The position numbers and the translations under genes are program-made. A DNA stretch of 64,000 nt from Roseomonas genomospecies 6 (lineage in GTDB: Bacteria; Pseudomonadota; Alphaproteobacteria; Azospirillales; Azospirillaceae): NCBI RefSeq assembly GCF_008365375.1, contig NZ_QOKW01000011.1:1-64000 (forward strand), read 5' to 3'. Below are positions 43,025-52,042 of the stretch, piece by piece; the stretch's first letter is position 1, and each line of letters begins with the position of its first letter. Under the pieces are notes generated by a model. The model worked only from the letters and a program-made list of their open reading frames with translations. It had not been told where the DNA came from and ran no database searches.

Positions 43025-43392
43025 GGCAACTGGCTCGGATCGTGGATCGGCATCATGTTGGTGTTCAGGTGGTACATCACCCAAAGCGAACCGGCCAGCA
43101 TGATGACCACGACGATGACCGTGAAGATCAGCGACAGCATGATCCAGCCCCCTTCCGCACGTCCGTTCATGTGCAGGAAGAAGATCATGTGGACGACGAC
43201 CTGGACCGCGGCGAGCGCCATGATCGCGATCGCGGTCATGTTCTTGTCCAGGATCGTCCCATCCATGACCAGCCAGAAGGGAATGACCGTCAGGATCACC
43301 GACAGGACGAAGCCGATCACGTAGCTGCCGAGCGAGCCGTGGGCGTGCCCGTCATGCTCCCCATGGCCATGGTGTTCCGCGTGAGAGCTCAT
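43021..43392 (-). CDS. cyoD: Cytochrome o ubiquinol oxidase subunit IV
   Basis: A 123-residue subunit with a His-rich N-terminus ([16 protein letters not shown]) and three membrane helices ([19 protein letters not shown], then [19 protein letters not shown] and a third). [16 protein letters not shown] is the CyoD signature. It overlaps cyoC by 4 bp and SURF1 by 4 bp. It stabilises CuB binding in the catalytic subunit. Confidence 0.95.
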   Translation of the reverse strand: MSSHAEHHGHGEHDGHAHGSLGSYVIGFVLSVILTVIPFWLVMDGTILDKNMTAIAIMALAAVQVVVHMIFFLHMNGRAEGGWIMLSLIFTVIVVVIMLAGSLWVMYHLNTNMMPIHDPSQLP

Positions 43393-44027
43393 CGCAGCAT
43401 TCCCATCAGATAGACGAAGGTGAAGACGCCGATCCAGATGACGTCCAGGAAGTGCCAGAACAGGCTGAGGCACATCAGGCGGCGCCGGTTGGCCGGGACC
43501 AGACCGCGCTTGTTCACCTGAACCATCAGGGTCACCAGCCAGACGAGGCCGAAGGTGACGTGCAGGCCGTGGGTGCCGACCAGCGTGAAGAAGGACGACA
43601 GGAAGGCGCTGCGCTGCGGGGTCGCCCCGATGTGGATCAGGTGGGCGAACTCGTACAGCTCGATGGCCAGGAAGGCGGCGCCGAACAGGCCGGTCACCCC
43701 CAGCCAGAGCTGGGTCTGCGACACCCGCCCCTTCTCCATCGCCAGCATGGCGAAGCCATAGGTGATGGAGGAGAACAGCAGCATCGCGGTGTTCAGCGCC
43801 ACCAGCGGCAGGTCGAACAGGTCCTTGGGCGCGGGCCCGGCGGCGTAATTGCCGCCGAGCACGCCGTAGGTCGCGAACAGCACCGCGAAGATGAGGCAGT
43901 CGCTCATCAGGTAGATCCAGAAGCCCAGCATGGTGCTGGAGCCTTCGGGATGCGCATGCTCCTCCACGACGTGGAAGACGGGAGCCTGTTGGGCGCGGCT
44001 CCGTTCGGCTGTCAGGGTCGTGCTCAT
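43389..44027 (-). CDS. cyoC: Cytochrome o ubiquinol oxidase subunit III
   Basis: A 212-residue subunit with five membrane helices ([20 protein letters not shown] first). The family segments [20 protein letters not shown] and [13 protein letters not shown] follow, then [19 protein letters not shown]. It follows cyoB by 3 bp. The length equals that of E. coli CyoC-type subunits. Confidence 0.95.
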   Translation of the reverse strand: MSTTLTAERSRAQQAPVFHVVEEHAHPEGSSTMLGFWIYLMSDCLIFAVLFATYGVLGGNYAAGPAPKDLFDLPLVALNTAMLLFSSITYGFAMLAMEKGRVSQTQLWLGVTGLFGAAFLAIELYEFAHLIHIGATPQRSAFLSSFFTLVGTHGLHVTFGLVWLVTLMVQVNKRGLVPANRRRLMCLSLFWHFLDVIWIGVFTFVYLMGMLR

Positions 44028-44030
44028 GCT

Positions 44031-46049
44031 TTACACCTGCCCGGAGAGGAGACGGGTCCGCTCGTTCTCGGTCCGCACGACCACGTCCGCGGGGATGTGG
44101 AAGTCGCGGTGGTAGTTGAAGGTGTGGTGGATGGCGACCGCCAGCAGGGCGACGAAGCTCACCGCCGCAAGCCACCAGATGTACCAGACCAGGGCGAAGC
44201 CGAGGACCACGCTGATCCCGGAGAGGATGACCCCCGTTCCGGTGTTGCTGGGCATGTGGATCGCCTTGAACCCGCCCATCGGGCGCTTGTAGCCGCGCTT
44301 CTTCATGTCCCACCACGCGTCGTTGTCGTGGATCATCGGCGTGAAGGCGAAGTTGTAGTCCGGCGGCGGCGAGGAGGTCGCCCATTCCAGCGTGCGACCG
44401 TCCCACGGATCGCCCGTGCGGTCCACCAGTTCACGGCGCTTCCAGACGCTGACGGCGATCTGGACCAGGAAGGCGCCGATGCCCGCCGCGATCAGAACGG
44501 CGCCGAAGGCCGCGATCTGGAACCAGATCTGGAGCGACGGGTCCTCGAACACGCGCAGGCGGCGGGTGACGCCCATCAGGCCCAGGACATAGAGCGGCAT
44601 GAAGGCGACCCAGAAGCCGATCACCCAGCACCAGAAGGACACTTTGCCCCAGAACGGCTCCAGCCGGAAGCCGAAGGCCTTGGGCCACCAGTAGTAGATG
44701 CCGGCGAACAGCCCGAACAGCACGCCGCCGATGATGACGTTGTGGAAGTGGGCGATCAGGAACAGGCTGTTGTGCAGGACGAAGTCCGCCGGCGGGACGG
44801 CCAGCAGAACGCCCGTCATGCCGCCGATCACGAAGGTCAGCATGAAGGCGACGGTCCACATCATCGGCAGTTCGTACCGGATGCGGCCGCGGTACATGGT
44901 GAACAGCCAGTTGAAGATCTTCGCACCTGTCGGGATCGAGATGATCATCGTCGTGATGCCGAAGAAGGAGTTCACGCTGGCGCCCGACCCCATGGTGAAG
45001 AAGTGGTGCAGCCACACCAGATAGGACAGGATCGTGATGACCACCGTCGCGTAGACCATGGAGGTGTAGCCGAACAGCTTCTTGCCCGAGAAGGTCGAGG
45101 TGACTTCGGAGAAGATGCCGAAGACCGGCAGGATCAGGATGTAGACTTCCGGATGGCCCCAGATCCAGATCAGGTTCACGTACATCATCGGGCTGCCGCC
45201 GAGATCGTTCGTGAAGAAGTTCGTGCCGACATAGCGGTCCAGCGACAGCAGGACCAGAGTGGCGGTCAGGATCGGGAAGGAGGCGACGATCAGCACGTTG
45301 GTGCAGAGCGACGTCCAGGTGAAGACCGGCATCTTCATCATGGTCATGCCGGGGGCGCGCATCTTGACGATCGTGCAGATCAGGTTGATGCCGGACAGTG
45401 TCGTTCCGACACCCGCGATCTGCAACGCCCAGATGTAGTAGTCCACACCCGTCTCGGGACTGTAGGCGATGTTGGACAGCGGCGGATAGGCCAGCCAGCC
45501 GGTGCGCGCGAACTCGCCGACGAACAGCGAGACCATGATCAGCACCGCACCGCCCACCGTCATCCAGAAGCTGAAGTTGTTCAGGAACGGGAAGGACACG
45601 TCGCGGGCGCCGATCTGCAGCGGCACCACGTAGTTCATCAGGCCCGTGACGAAGGGCATCGCCACGAAGAAGATCATGATGACGCCGTGGGCGGTGAAGA
45701 TCTGGTCGTAATGGTGCGCGTTGAGGTAGCCCTCGCTGCCGCCGAAGGCGATGGCCTGCTGGAGACGCATCATGATCGCGTCGGCGAAGCCGCGCAGCAG
45801 CATGATCAGGCCCAGCACCATGTACATGATGCCGATGCGCTTGTGGTCGACGGTGGTGAACCACTCTTTCCAGAGATAGCCCCACAGCCGGAAATAGCTC
45901 AGCGCCGCGACCAGCGCGATGCCGCCCAGCACGACCGCGACGAAGGTCGCGACCACGATGGGCTCGTGATAGGGGAAGGACTCCAGGGTCAGACGCCCGA
46001 AGACCGGATGGGTGACGACGGTCGATGTGTCGATCATGGCACTTGGCAT
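44031..46049 (-). CDS. cyoB: Cytochrome o ubiquinol oxidase catalytic subunit I
   Basis: A 672-residue heme-copper oxidase subunit. Key motifs are FTAHG (low-spin heme ligand), [14 protein letters not shown] (CuB His, cross-linked Tyr and D-channel Glu), VWLHHFF (CuB His pair) and [13 protein letters not shown] (heme o3 and heme b ligands). ATG codons at 46049 and 46037 are alternative starts. It reduces O2 to water and pumps protons, using ubiquinol. It is low-affinity, hence usually for oxygen-rich conditions. Confidence 0.96.
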   Translation of the reverse strand: MPSAMIDTSTVVTHPVFGRLTLESFPYHEPIVVATFVAVVLGGIALVAALSYFRLWGYLWKEWFTTVDHKRIGIMYMVLGLIMLLRGFADAIMMRLQQAIAFGGSEGYLNAHHYDQIFTAHGVIMIFFVAMPFVTGLMNYVVPLQIGARDVSFPFLNNFSFWMTVGGAVLIMVSLFVGEFARTGWLAYPPLSNIAYSPETGVDYYIWALQIAGVGTTLSGINLICTIVKMRAPGMTMMKMPVFTWTSLCTNVLIVASFPILTATLVLLSLDRYVGTNFFTNDLGGSPMMYVNLIWIWGHPEVYILILPVFGIFSEVTSTFSGKKLFGYTSMVYATVVITILSYLVWLHHFFTMGSGASVNSFFGITTMIISIPTGAKIFNWLFTMYRGRIRYELPMMWTVAFMLTFVIGGMTGVLLAVPPADFVLHNSLFLIAHFHNVIIGGVLFGLFAGIYYWWPKAFGFRLEPFWGKVSFWCWVIGFWVAFMPLYVLGLMGVTRRLRVFEDPSLQIWFQIAAFGAVLIAAGIGAFLVQIAVSVWKRRELVDRTGDPWDGRTLEWATSSPPPDYNFAFTPMIHDNDAWWDMKKRGYKRPMGGFKAIHMPSNTGTGVILSGISVVLGFALVWYIWWLAAVSFVALLAVAIHHTFNYHRDFHIPADVVVRTENERTRLLSGQV

Positions 46050-46062
46050 GGCGGTTGGCCGC

Positions 46063-47238
46063 TCACGGATTGGCCGTCAGCCGCGGCCCGAACGCAGAGG
46101 CGGGCGCGGAGATCGGCGTGATGGAGGAGCGCGGCAGACCCGCGCCGGAAATCGGGGACACGTCGGCGGGAGCGTTCAGCACGCCCAGCGACGACTCGAC
46201 GGCGCGGCCGGTCAGCTCTTCGGTCGAGCAGATGCCCGCCACATAGACCGGCGCCGGGCCGAGAACCGCGGTGCCGCGGCGGGCCAGCTTGTCGTGCATC
46301 AGCGGCATCACGTTGTCGATGCCCGCCAGGCCGAGGCCGCCCTTGGCGTCGATGGCCATCATGTCGTGCATGCACATCTTGCCCGGTTCCACGCACATCC
46401 CGACGATGGCCTTGAACAGGCCCGAATCGACGGTGCCGTAGCGGCGCACCGGCTCGTTCTCGCTGGGCCGTTCGAGCTGGAGGTAGCCGTCGCGGTCCAG
46501 CTTGCCGCCGCCCGCCTTGATGTCCGCCACCCATTTGTCGAAGCCGTCGTCGGCCAGACCGTGGAAGGTGAAGCGCATGTGCGAGAAGCCGGCGCCGCTG
46601 TAGTTGGCGGAGAATCCCTTGTAGCTGCCCGGCTCGTTGATGACGGCGTGCAGCTTCGTCTCCATGCCGGCCATGGCGTAGATCTGGCCCGCCAGCGCCG
46701 GGATGTAGAAGGAGTTCATCACCGTGGAGGAGGTGATGTTGAAGCGGATCGGGCGGTCCACCGGAGCCGCCGCCTCGTTCACCGTGGCGATGCCGTATTC
46801 CGGGTAGATGAACAGCCACTTCCAGTCCAGCGCCACGACGTTGACGTCCAGCGTCTTCGCGTCGGCGGGGACCGGGCGCCCGGCGGCGATGCGGTCCAGC
46901 GGGCGGTAGGGGTCGAGCAGGTGGGTCGCCATCCAGGTCAGGGCGCCCAGGCAGATGATGATGAGCAGCGGGGCCGCCCAGATGACCAGTTCGAGCTGCG
47001 TCGAATGGTCCCAGTCCGGATCGTACTCGGCCGTGTTATTCGACTGGCGGTAGCGCCACGCGAACAGCACCGTCAGCACCATCACCGGCACGATGATGAG
47101 AAGCATCAGCAGGGTGGAAATGGTGATGAGATTGGCTTGTTGGTTCGCCACGTCGCCGGACGGGCTCATCACCACAAGGTTGCAGCCACTCAGCACTGCC
47201 ATCAAAGGCAGCAGGGCGAGAATGCGGAAACGGGTCAA
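46063..47238 (-). CDS. cyoA: Cytochrome o ubiquinol oxidase subunit II
   Basis: A 391-residue subunit. The lipoprotein signal has LSGC (Cys19). Two membrane helices follow, then the periplasmic cupredoxin fold with [20 protein letters not shown] and [19 protein letters not shown]. It lacks CuA ligands, as expected for a quinol oxidase. It is longer than E. coli CyoA (315), with an extra C-terminal tail of about 75 residues rich in Ala/Pro/Ser. The frame opens with a TTG at 47238, right at the signal peptide, and ACAGG lies upstream; no ATG fits better. Confidence 0.93.
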   Translation of the reverse strand: MTRFRILALLPLMAVLSGCNLVVMSPSGDVANQQANLITISTLLMLLIIVPVMVLTVLFAWRYRQSNNTAEYDPDWDHSTQLELVIWAAPLLIIICLGALTWMATHLLDPYRPLDRIAAGRPVPADAKTLDVNVVALDWKWLFIYPEYGIATVNEAAAPVDRPIRFNITSSTVMNSFYIPALAGQIYAMAGMETKLHAVINEPGSYKGFSANYSGAGFSHMRFTFHGLADDGFDKWVADIKAGGGKLDRDGYLQLERPSENEPVRRYGTVDSGLFKAIVGMCVEPGKMCMHDMMAIDAKGGLGLAGIDNVMPLMHDKLARRGTAVLGPAPVYVAGICSTEELTGRAVESSLGVLNAPADVSPISGAGLPRSSITPISAPASAFGPRLTANP

Positions 47239-47307
47239 GGCAGGACCTGTCGGCAGGGGTTCGCTTTGGATTTGGGGGAAGAGCTAACCCCCAGGGCGCC
47301 GGTCGGA

Positions 47308-47328
47308 CATTGGACAATTTGTCCAATG
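47308..47328. promoter_or_regulatory. 21-bp perfect palindrome upstream of cyoA
   Basis: Ten-base arms (CATTGGACAA and TTGTCCAATG) flank a single central T. It lies 70-90 bp before the cyoA start and 22 bp from the FNR box. The length and perfection suggest an operator for a dimeric regulator. I cannot name the regulator; the core TTGGACAA-T-TTGTCCAA is not the FNR pattern. Confidence 0.6.
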
Positions 47329-47349
47329 CGCCGCGATTCCGCGCACCCA

Positions 47350-47363
47350 TTGACGCACATCAA
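47350..47363. promoter_or_regulatory. FNR/FixK box between cyoA and the MFS gene
   Basis: TTGAC-GCAC-ATCAA fits TTGAY-N4-RTCAA completely. Its centre lies about 118 bp before cyoA and 92 bp before the MFS gene. For cyo it would allow repression at low oxygen. It is a direct candidate target of the FixK-type protein encoded at 27648. Confidence 0.65.
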
Positions 47364-47448
47364 GGCAAAACGTCCTTGGATGTGGCAGGATGCCGTTGCG
47401 GTGCCTATTTCATTCCTTCTGTCGCAACTGCCAGACGGTGGGGGGATC

Positions 47449-48768
47449 ATGGGATCATCGACCACGGCGGCGTCCTCTGCGGCCGAACGGGACGCAAGGC
47501 TGGTCAACGCTCGCGACCATCGGGTGAATCCGGGTGAAATCGCGATCGGTGTCATCATCGGACGGACGTCCGAATTCTTCGATTTCTTCGTGTATGCCAT
47601 CGCTTCGGTGATCGTCTTTCCGAAGCTCATCTTCCCTTATCTGGACCCGCTGACTGGAACGCTCTGGTCCTTCGCCATCTTCGCGCTGGCCTTCGTCGCG
47701 CGTCCGGTGGGCAGCGTGTTGTTCATGGCGATCGACCGCGCGCATGGGCGAGGGGCGAAGCTGACCCTGGCGCTGTTCCTGCTGGGCACCTCGACGGTCG
47801 CCATCGCCTTCCTGCCGGGTTACGAGCAGATCGGCGCGGCGGCGATCTGGCTGCTGGCGGCGGCCCGGATCGGGCAGGGTCTGGCGCTGGGCGGCACCTG
47901 GGACGGCCTCGCCTCCCTTCTCGCATTGAACGCGCCGCAGAACCGCCGCGGCTGGTACGCGATGATCCCGCAGCTCGGCGCACCCATCGGGCTGATCGTG
48001 GCGAGCGCGCTCTTCGCCTATTTCGCCGGCAACCTGTCGGCGGAGGATTTCTTCAGTTGGGGCTGGCGCTATCCCTTCTTCGTGGCCTTCGCCATCAACG
48101 TGGTGGCGCTGTTCGCGCGGCTGCGCATCGTGGTCACGCCGGAATACACGCGCCTGTTCGAAAGCCGGGAACTTCAACCGGTCCCGGTGACCGAGATGCT
48201 GCGCAACGAGGGCATGCGCGTGGTGCTGGGGGCCTTCGCGCCGCTGGCCAGCTTCGCGCTGTTCCACATGGTCACGGTCTTCCCGCTGTCCTGGATCTTC
48301 CTCTACACGCAGGACACCCCGGCGGATTTCCTGCTGATCGAGGTCGTCGCCGCCTTCTTCGGCCTGGGAGCCATCGTCGCCTCCGGATGGATCGCCGACC
48401 GGGTCGGACGCCGCACCCTGCTGGGAAGCTGCGCCGCGGCCATCGCCGTGTTCAGCGGCGTGGCGCCCCTTCTGCTGAACGGCGGGCCGGTGGGCGAACT
48501 GGTCTTCATGATCGTCGGCTTCGTGATCCTGGGCCTGTCCTTCGGCCAATCGTCGGGCGTGGTGACGTCGGGCTTCACCCTGCGCTACCGCTACACCGGT
48601 GCTGCCATCACCTCCGACCTCGCTTGGCTGTTCGGGGCGGGCTTCGCGCCGCTGGTGGCGTTGGTTCTGTCCAGCAACTTCGGCCTCTTCTCGGCGGGAG
48701 CCTACCTGCTGTCGGGCGCTGTCTGCACGCTGCTCGCCCTGTGGCTCAACAAGACGCTGGCGAAGTGA
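47449..48768 (+). CDS. MFS transporter, metabolite:H+ symporter-like
   Basis: A 439-residue major facilitator. The start (MGSSTTAASSAAERDARL) follows GGGGGATC. Helix 1 carries IAIGVIIGRTSEFFDFFVYA, with the Glu/Asp pair typical of the MHS (ShiA/KgtP/ProP) group. ARIGQGLALGGTWDGL and IADRVGRRTLLGS mark the other conserved loops. Twelve membrane helices are visible. It is divergent from the cyo operon and shares its FNR-box region. The substrate is unknown but is probably an organic acid or betaine-like compound. Confidence 0.86.
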   Translation: MGSSTTAASSAAERDARLVNARDHRVNPGEIAIGVIIGRTSEFFDFFVYAIASVIVFPKLIFPYLDPLTGTLWSFAIFALAFVARPVGSVLFMAIDRAHGRGAKLTLALFLLGTSTVAIAFLPGYEQIGAAAIWLLAAARIGQGLALGGTWDGLASLLALNAPQNRRGWYAMIPQLGAPIGLIVASALFAYFAGNLSAEDFFSWGWRYPFFVAFAINVVALFARLRIVVTPEYTRLFESRELQPVPVTEMLRNEGMRVVLGAFAPLASFALFHMVTVFPLSWIFLYTQDTPADFLLIEVVAAFFGLGAIVASGWIADRVGRRTLLGSCAAAIAVFSGVAPLLLNGGPVGELVFMIVGFVILGLSFGQSSGVVTSGFTLRYRYTGAAITSDLAWLFGAGFAPLVALVLSSNFGLFSAGAYLLSGAVCTLLALWLNKTLAK

Positions 48769-48811
48769 GCTGATGAAGTAAACTGAGTGAGCATCGGGAG
48801 CCGGACCAGCC

Positions 48812-49162
48812 TCATACGCTTTGCGGAATGCGGCGGTCCGGTTCCATTCTTTCGTGCAGAAGGCGCAGGATCACGATGCCCTGCGGCTCTCCGGCCAGCC
48901 GCTCCACCGTGTAATAAAGCGTATGGGCCGCCGCACCGCGCCGACCGGCAGCCTGTTCCAAGTGAAAAGCGCGAAGACCTGGAACAATGCGCCCACGGTC
49001 CCAGGAACCTCCCCGGTCGGGATCTTCGGCAACCATTTCGACCGCTTTCGCGATCAGTTCCTTGTATGCGCCCCTTTGCTGCGCTCCAAAACGCTCGCCG
49101 GTTTCGCGCAGAACCATCCTGAAGTCCATCTTTGCCGCATCGGTGACGCGGTAGGCAACCAC
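48812..49162 (-). CDS. ParE/RelE-family toxin
   Basis: A 116-residue toxin-fold protein. The segment AKMDFRMVLRETGERFGAQQRGAYKELIAKAVEMVAEDP resembles ParE helices 1 and 2 (given as landmarks: DFRMVL, FGAQQRG and AEDPDRG). SWDRGRIVPGLRAFHL and ILRLLHERMEPDRRI form the beta-sheet and C-terminal part. It starts 3 bp after the antitoxin stop. ParE proteins poison DNA gyrase; RelE ones cleave mRNA. The sequence fits the ParE side better. Confidence 0.85.
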   Translation of the reverse strand: MVAYRVTDAAKMDFRMVLRETGERFGAQQRGAYKELIAKAVEMVAEDPDRGGSWDRGRIVPGLRAFHLEQAAGRRGAAAHTLYYTVERLAGEPQGIVILRLLHERMEPDRRIPQSV

Positions 49163-49165
49163 CGC

Positions 49166-49417
49166 TCAGTCCCCGATATCGTTCAGGATGTCGGCAATGG
49201 GGCGGTCATCCAAGCGACCATTCTTCCAATCGTCGACGCCAACCATGATGGCGCGCCGAAGCATCTCCTGCTTCTCAAACTCGACCGCCTTTTCCCGATG
49301 GAGCAGGCGAAGCGCTTCACGCACGACTTCGCTTTGCGAAGAGTAGCCTCCGCTTGCCACTTCCCGTTCCACAAAGGCGGCCAAGCCTTCAGGCAGGCTG
49401 ATGTTCATGGTCGGCAT
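49166..49417 (-). CDS. ParD-family antitoxin
   Basis: An 83-residue ribbon-helix-helix protein. The N-terminus is PTMNISLPEGLAAFVE, with GGYSSQSEVVREALRLLHR after it, the typical ParD DNA-binding fold. The acidic C-terminus binds the toxin (DDWKNGRLDDRPIADILND). The start at 49417 is chosen since it gives the family length. It is first in the operon, so it is made ahead of the toxin and likely autorepresses at the palindrome at 49454. Confidence 0.88.
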   Translation of the reverse strand: MPTMNISLPEGLAAFVEREVASGGYSSQSEVVREALRLLHREKAVEFEKQEMLRRAIMVGVDDWKNGRLDDRPIADILNDIGD

Positions 49418-49453
49418 GGGACACCTCGTCGTCTGAAAAGCATTTCGGGACGA

Positions 49454-49470
49454 TTGGCAAACTTTGTCAA
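49454..49470 (-). promoter_or_regulatory. parDE operator/promoter palindrome
   Basis: TTGGCAAA-C-TTTGTCAA is an inverted repeat with one mismatch. On the minus strand its right arm starts with TTGACA, a perfect -35 hexamer, about 50 bp before the parD start. The position suggests autorepression by ParD. Confidence 0.5.
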
Positions 49471-49529
49471 GGCACTGCCGCACCCCGAAGCGTTTCCCAC
49501 AAGCTCGCCCGACCGCGGTACGCCGAAAT

Positions 49530-49570
49530 CCCTTACGGCGACTACCCCCGACTTTAATCGCCGTTAAGGG
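49530..49570. repeat. Inverted repeat upstream of a 55-residue gene
   Basis: CCCTTACGGCGA (49530-49541) faces TCGCCGTTAAGGG (49558-49570): a 12-bp stem with one bulged base and a 16-base loop. It could be an operator or a 5' hairpin of the transcript encoding the small membrane peptide at 49614. Confidence 0.5.
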
Positions 49571-49613
49571 ATCGGCGCGCATCCTGCCTTCACACACAGA
49601 TCGGCAGGTCATC

Positions 49614-49781
49614 ATGTCCCAGTACACTCCCGCTGTCGGCTCCACCGAAACCGTCGCCTTCCCCCTCCCTCTCCCGAAGCCGGCCCGGAAGCTGCGCGGC
49701 CTGCCCCTGGTCGCCGTCTGGGGCGGCCTGATCGCCGCTCCCTGGGTCATCCTCTATCAGGCCGCCAAGCTGGTGTTCTGA
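49614..49781 (+). CDS. Small membrane protein, 55 residues
   Basis: Not recognised. After a Pro-rich N-terminus (FPLPLPKPARKLRG) there is one hydrophobic helix (LPLVAVWGGLIAAPWVILYQ) ending AAKLVF. The start ATG is preceded by a weak GGCAGG site. It is a single-pass peptide of the kind often found as an oxidase or stress accessory. A long inverted repeat stands ahead of it. No function can be stated. Confidence 0.55.
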   Translation: MSQYTPAVGSTETVAFPLPLPKPARKLRGLPLVAVWGGLIAAPWVILYQAAKLVF

Positions 49782-49810
49782 GCGCCACGGGCGGAGTGGG
49801 GCGGCCCGCC

Positions 49811-50719
49811 CTATACCGCCAACTCCGCCATGATCTCCGGCACCTGGGCCAGCAGTTCGCGGGCCAGGAAGCCCAGCGGGCCGCGGCGGGCAAGACGGTT
49901 GCCGGCCTCTCCATGCAGATGGACGCCCCAGACCGCCGCCTGGGCCGGATCGGCGCCGCGCGCCGCCAGCCCGGCGATGACTCCCGCCAGCGTGTCGCCG
50001 GACCCCGAGGTGGCGAGCCCCACATTGCCGCCGTCATAGGCCCACATCCGCCCGTCCGGCGTGGCGATGTGGGTGCAGGCGCCCTTCAGCACGACGATCA
50101 CCCGATGCAGTTCCGCGACCCGGCGGGCGGCGGCGGGCGGATCGGCCTCCACATCCTCCCGGCTGATCCCGGACAGGCCGGCCATCTCCCCCGCGTGCGG
50201 GGTGATGATCGTCCGCCCGTCGCGCCGGCACAGCGCCTCGTTGGCACCGTCCAGGCCCATCAGGGCCTCCGCGTCGATGACCAGGGCGGGGCCGCCCTCC
50301 CCGTCCAGCCCGGCGATCAGGGCGGCGGTCAGGTCGGCGACGGCCCGTTTGTCCATCATGCCCGGGCCGATCAGCACCGCGTTGCAGCGGGCTGCCCGTT
50401 CGCACAGCATGCCCACGCAATCCGGGGCGATGCCGCCCTCCGCCGTCTCGGACAGGCCGAGCACCAGCGCTTCCGGAACGGCCAGCCCGAGATGCGGGGC
50501 CACGCTGCGGCAGGTCGCCATCTGGAGCTTGCCCGCCCCGGCGCGCAACGCCGCGGTCCCGGCCAGCAGCAGGGCGCCCGGCACCTCCACGCTGCCGCCG
50601 ATCACCAGCACCCGGCCCCGCCCGTCCTTGTCGGCGCCCTCACCCGGATGGGGAAGCGGCATGGCGCGCAGCAGGTCGCGCGTGACGGGGATCGCGTCGT
50701 TCTTATGGAAACCGCTCAT
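49811..50719 (-). CDS. nnrD: ADP-dependent NAD(P)H-hydrate dehydratase
   Basis: A 302-residue ribokinase-like enzyme of the YjeF C-terminal/CARKD family. Motifs are GRVLVIGGSVEVPGALLLAG (near residue 35), TIITPHAGEMAGLSG and the nucleotide/active-site loop GNVGLATSGSGDTLAGVIAGL. It converts damaged S-NADHX and S-NADPHX back to NAD(P)H using ADP or ATP. The N-terminal epimerase domain (NnrE) found in many bacterial versions is absent, so this is the stand-alone dehydratase. It overlaps the phosphatase gene by 4 bp. Confidence 0.9.
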   Translation of the reverse strand: MSGFHKNDAIPVTRDLLRAMPLPHPGEGADKDGRGRVLVIGGSVEVPGALLLAGTAALRAGAGKLQMATCRSVAPHLGLAVPEALVLGLSETAEGGIAPDCVGMLCERAARCNAVLIGPGMMDKRAVADLTAALIAGLDGEGGPALVIDAEALMGLDGANEALCRRDGRTIITPHAGEMAGLSGISREDVEADPPAAARRVAELHRVIVVLKGACTHIATPDGRMWAYDGGNVGLATSGSGDTLAGVIAGLAARGADPAQAAVWGVHLHGEAGNRLARRGPLGFLARELLAQVPEIMAELAV

Positions 50720-51480
50720 CGGGCGGCCACATTGGCATCGGGTTCGGAGGTCAGCGGTGCTCCGGCCTCCGCCAGCGGGGCAACGAAGTTGTAACGCTGC
50801 AACCGCATCCGCCCGCTGTGCCCCTGGGCGGGATCGAAGGCGTATTCGGTGACCGCGCAGTTCGCCACGTCGCCCTCCCGGTCGATGGCGAGGATCTCAT
50901 CCTCGGTCATGCCCTCCAGCAGATAGCGCAGGCACAGCACGACGACCTGATGGCTGACCACCAGCACGCGCTGCCCCCCATGGTGCAGGCTGATCGTGTC
51001 GAGCGCGCTGCGCAGACGCAGGATCACGTCGCACCAGCTCTCCCCGGCGGGCGGGCGGAAGTAGAACTTGCCAAGGACGCGGCGGAACTCCGCCTGATCG
51101 GGATGCTCCTCGGCGATGCCCACGGCGGTCAGCCGGTCGAGGATGCCGAATTCCTTCTCCCGCAGCCGCTCGTCCACCACGAACTCCGCGGGCTCGACCG
51201 GCAGACCGCCCCCGGCGTGGATGATCTCCGCCGTCCGCCGGGCGCGCAGATAGGGGGAGGTCAGCACGACGTCGGGCCGCTCCCCCGGCGGAAGGGAGGC
51301 GAACCAGCGCGCCAGCGCTTCCGACTGCTGCTCTCCCTGCCGGCTGAGCGGCACGTCCACGTCGCGTTCCGCGATGTCGATCCGCCCCAGCCCCGCGGCG
51401 TAGGCGGCGTCCCGCGCGACGTTCCCGGCACTTTCCCCGTGACGGACGACCCAGAGCCTTTGCGGCCAACGCTGCTGCAT
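50716..51480 (-). CDS. Histidine phosphatase family protein (phosphoglycerate-mutase-like)
   Basis: A 254-residue protein with the catalytic LWVVRHGESAGN (Arg13-His14-Gly15) and a second His in VVSHQVVVL. The YLRARRTAEII segment and catalytic Glu in RLREKEFGIL complete the fold. It overlaps nnrD (ATGA), hinting at a joint role in metabolite repair or cofactor clearance. The exact phosphate substrate cannot be read from the sequence. Confidence 0.88.
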   Translation of the reverse strand: MQQRWPQRLWVVRHGESAGNVARDAAYAAGLGRIDIAERDVDVPLSRQGEQQSEALARWFASLPPGERPDVVLTSPYLRARRTAEIIHAGGGLPVEPAEFVVDERLREKEFGILDRLTAVGIAEEHPDQAEFRRVLGKFYFRPPAGESWCDVILRLRSALDTISLHHGGQRVLVVSHQVVVLCLRYLLEGMTEDEILAIDREGDVANCAVTEYAFDPAQGHSGRMRLQRYNFVAPLAEAGAPLTSEPDANVAAR

Positions 51481-51563
51481 GATGAACGACCCTTTCCCGC
51501 CTCAACCATGCCTTTCAACGGGGAAAAGGCCGTTCCGTCACGCCGCTCCGGACCTTTGCGCGA

Positions 51564-51938
51564 TCAGGCCGTGCGGCGCTCGAAGATGCGTTCGGCGGTG
51601 GATTTGCCGGGGCGCCAGGGGACGATGCTGATGGGAAGCGCGGGATCGAGGCTTCCGTTGGCCCGCAGGACGTCGATGGCCGCCAGCGGCTCGTCGCCCT
51701 GGGGAAGGCCGGGCTGTTCGAGCAGATATTGCCGGCGGTTCTCCGTCACCGCCCAGCCGGGCGGACGGCCCAGCGGGCTGGTCGCGACCACCCCGATGGG
51801 TTCGGAGACGAGCCACGCCTCGTCCGTGACGCTCCAGCCGACGAGACGGCGCTCGCCGGGGCCTTCTCCGGAACCGATGTCGAGCCAGGCCCACTGGCGC
51901 AAGCGGGTGGTGCGGTCACCATCGACGCAGACGAACAT
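51564..51938 (-). CDS. Hypothetical protein, 124 residues
   Basis: Not recognised. The start is ATG 51938 (MFVCVDGDRTTR), with GGAAAGGATGGGATC upstream. It is a soluble protein with a beta-rich N-terminal half (LVGWSVTDEAWLVS, IGVVATSPLGRPPGW) and a basic C-terminus (STAERIFERRTA). The same strand and close spacing suggest it could be read with the genes to its left, but there is an 83-bp gap. Codon usage supports a real gene. Confidence 0.55.
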   Translation of the reverse strand: MFVCVDGDRTTRLRQWAWLDIGSGEGPGERRLVGWSVTDEAWLVSEPIGVVATSPLGRPPGWAVTENRRQYLLEQPGLPQGDEPLAAIDVLRANGSLDPALPISIVPWRPGKSTAERIFERRTA

Positions 51939-52042
51939 GATCCCATCCTTTCCCGTCAAAACCGGCTGGATGGGTATTGTTCTTCTTTTGTTCTTTCCCT
52001 GCAAGCGGATTCTGCAAGCGGTTTCCGGGTCGGTTCGCCGGG

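Noticed and set aside
43452..46121. Long plus-strand frame across the cyo genes
   Set aside because: His/Gln/Asp/Arg-rich with no known fold; the minus-strand cyoBCD genes carry all catalytic residues.
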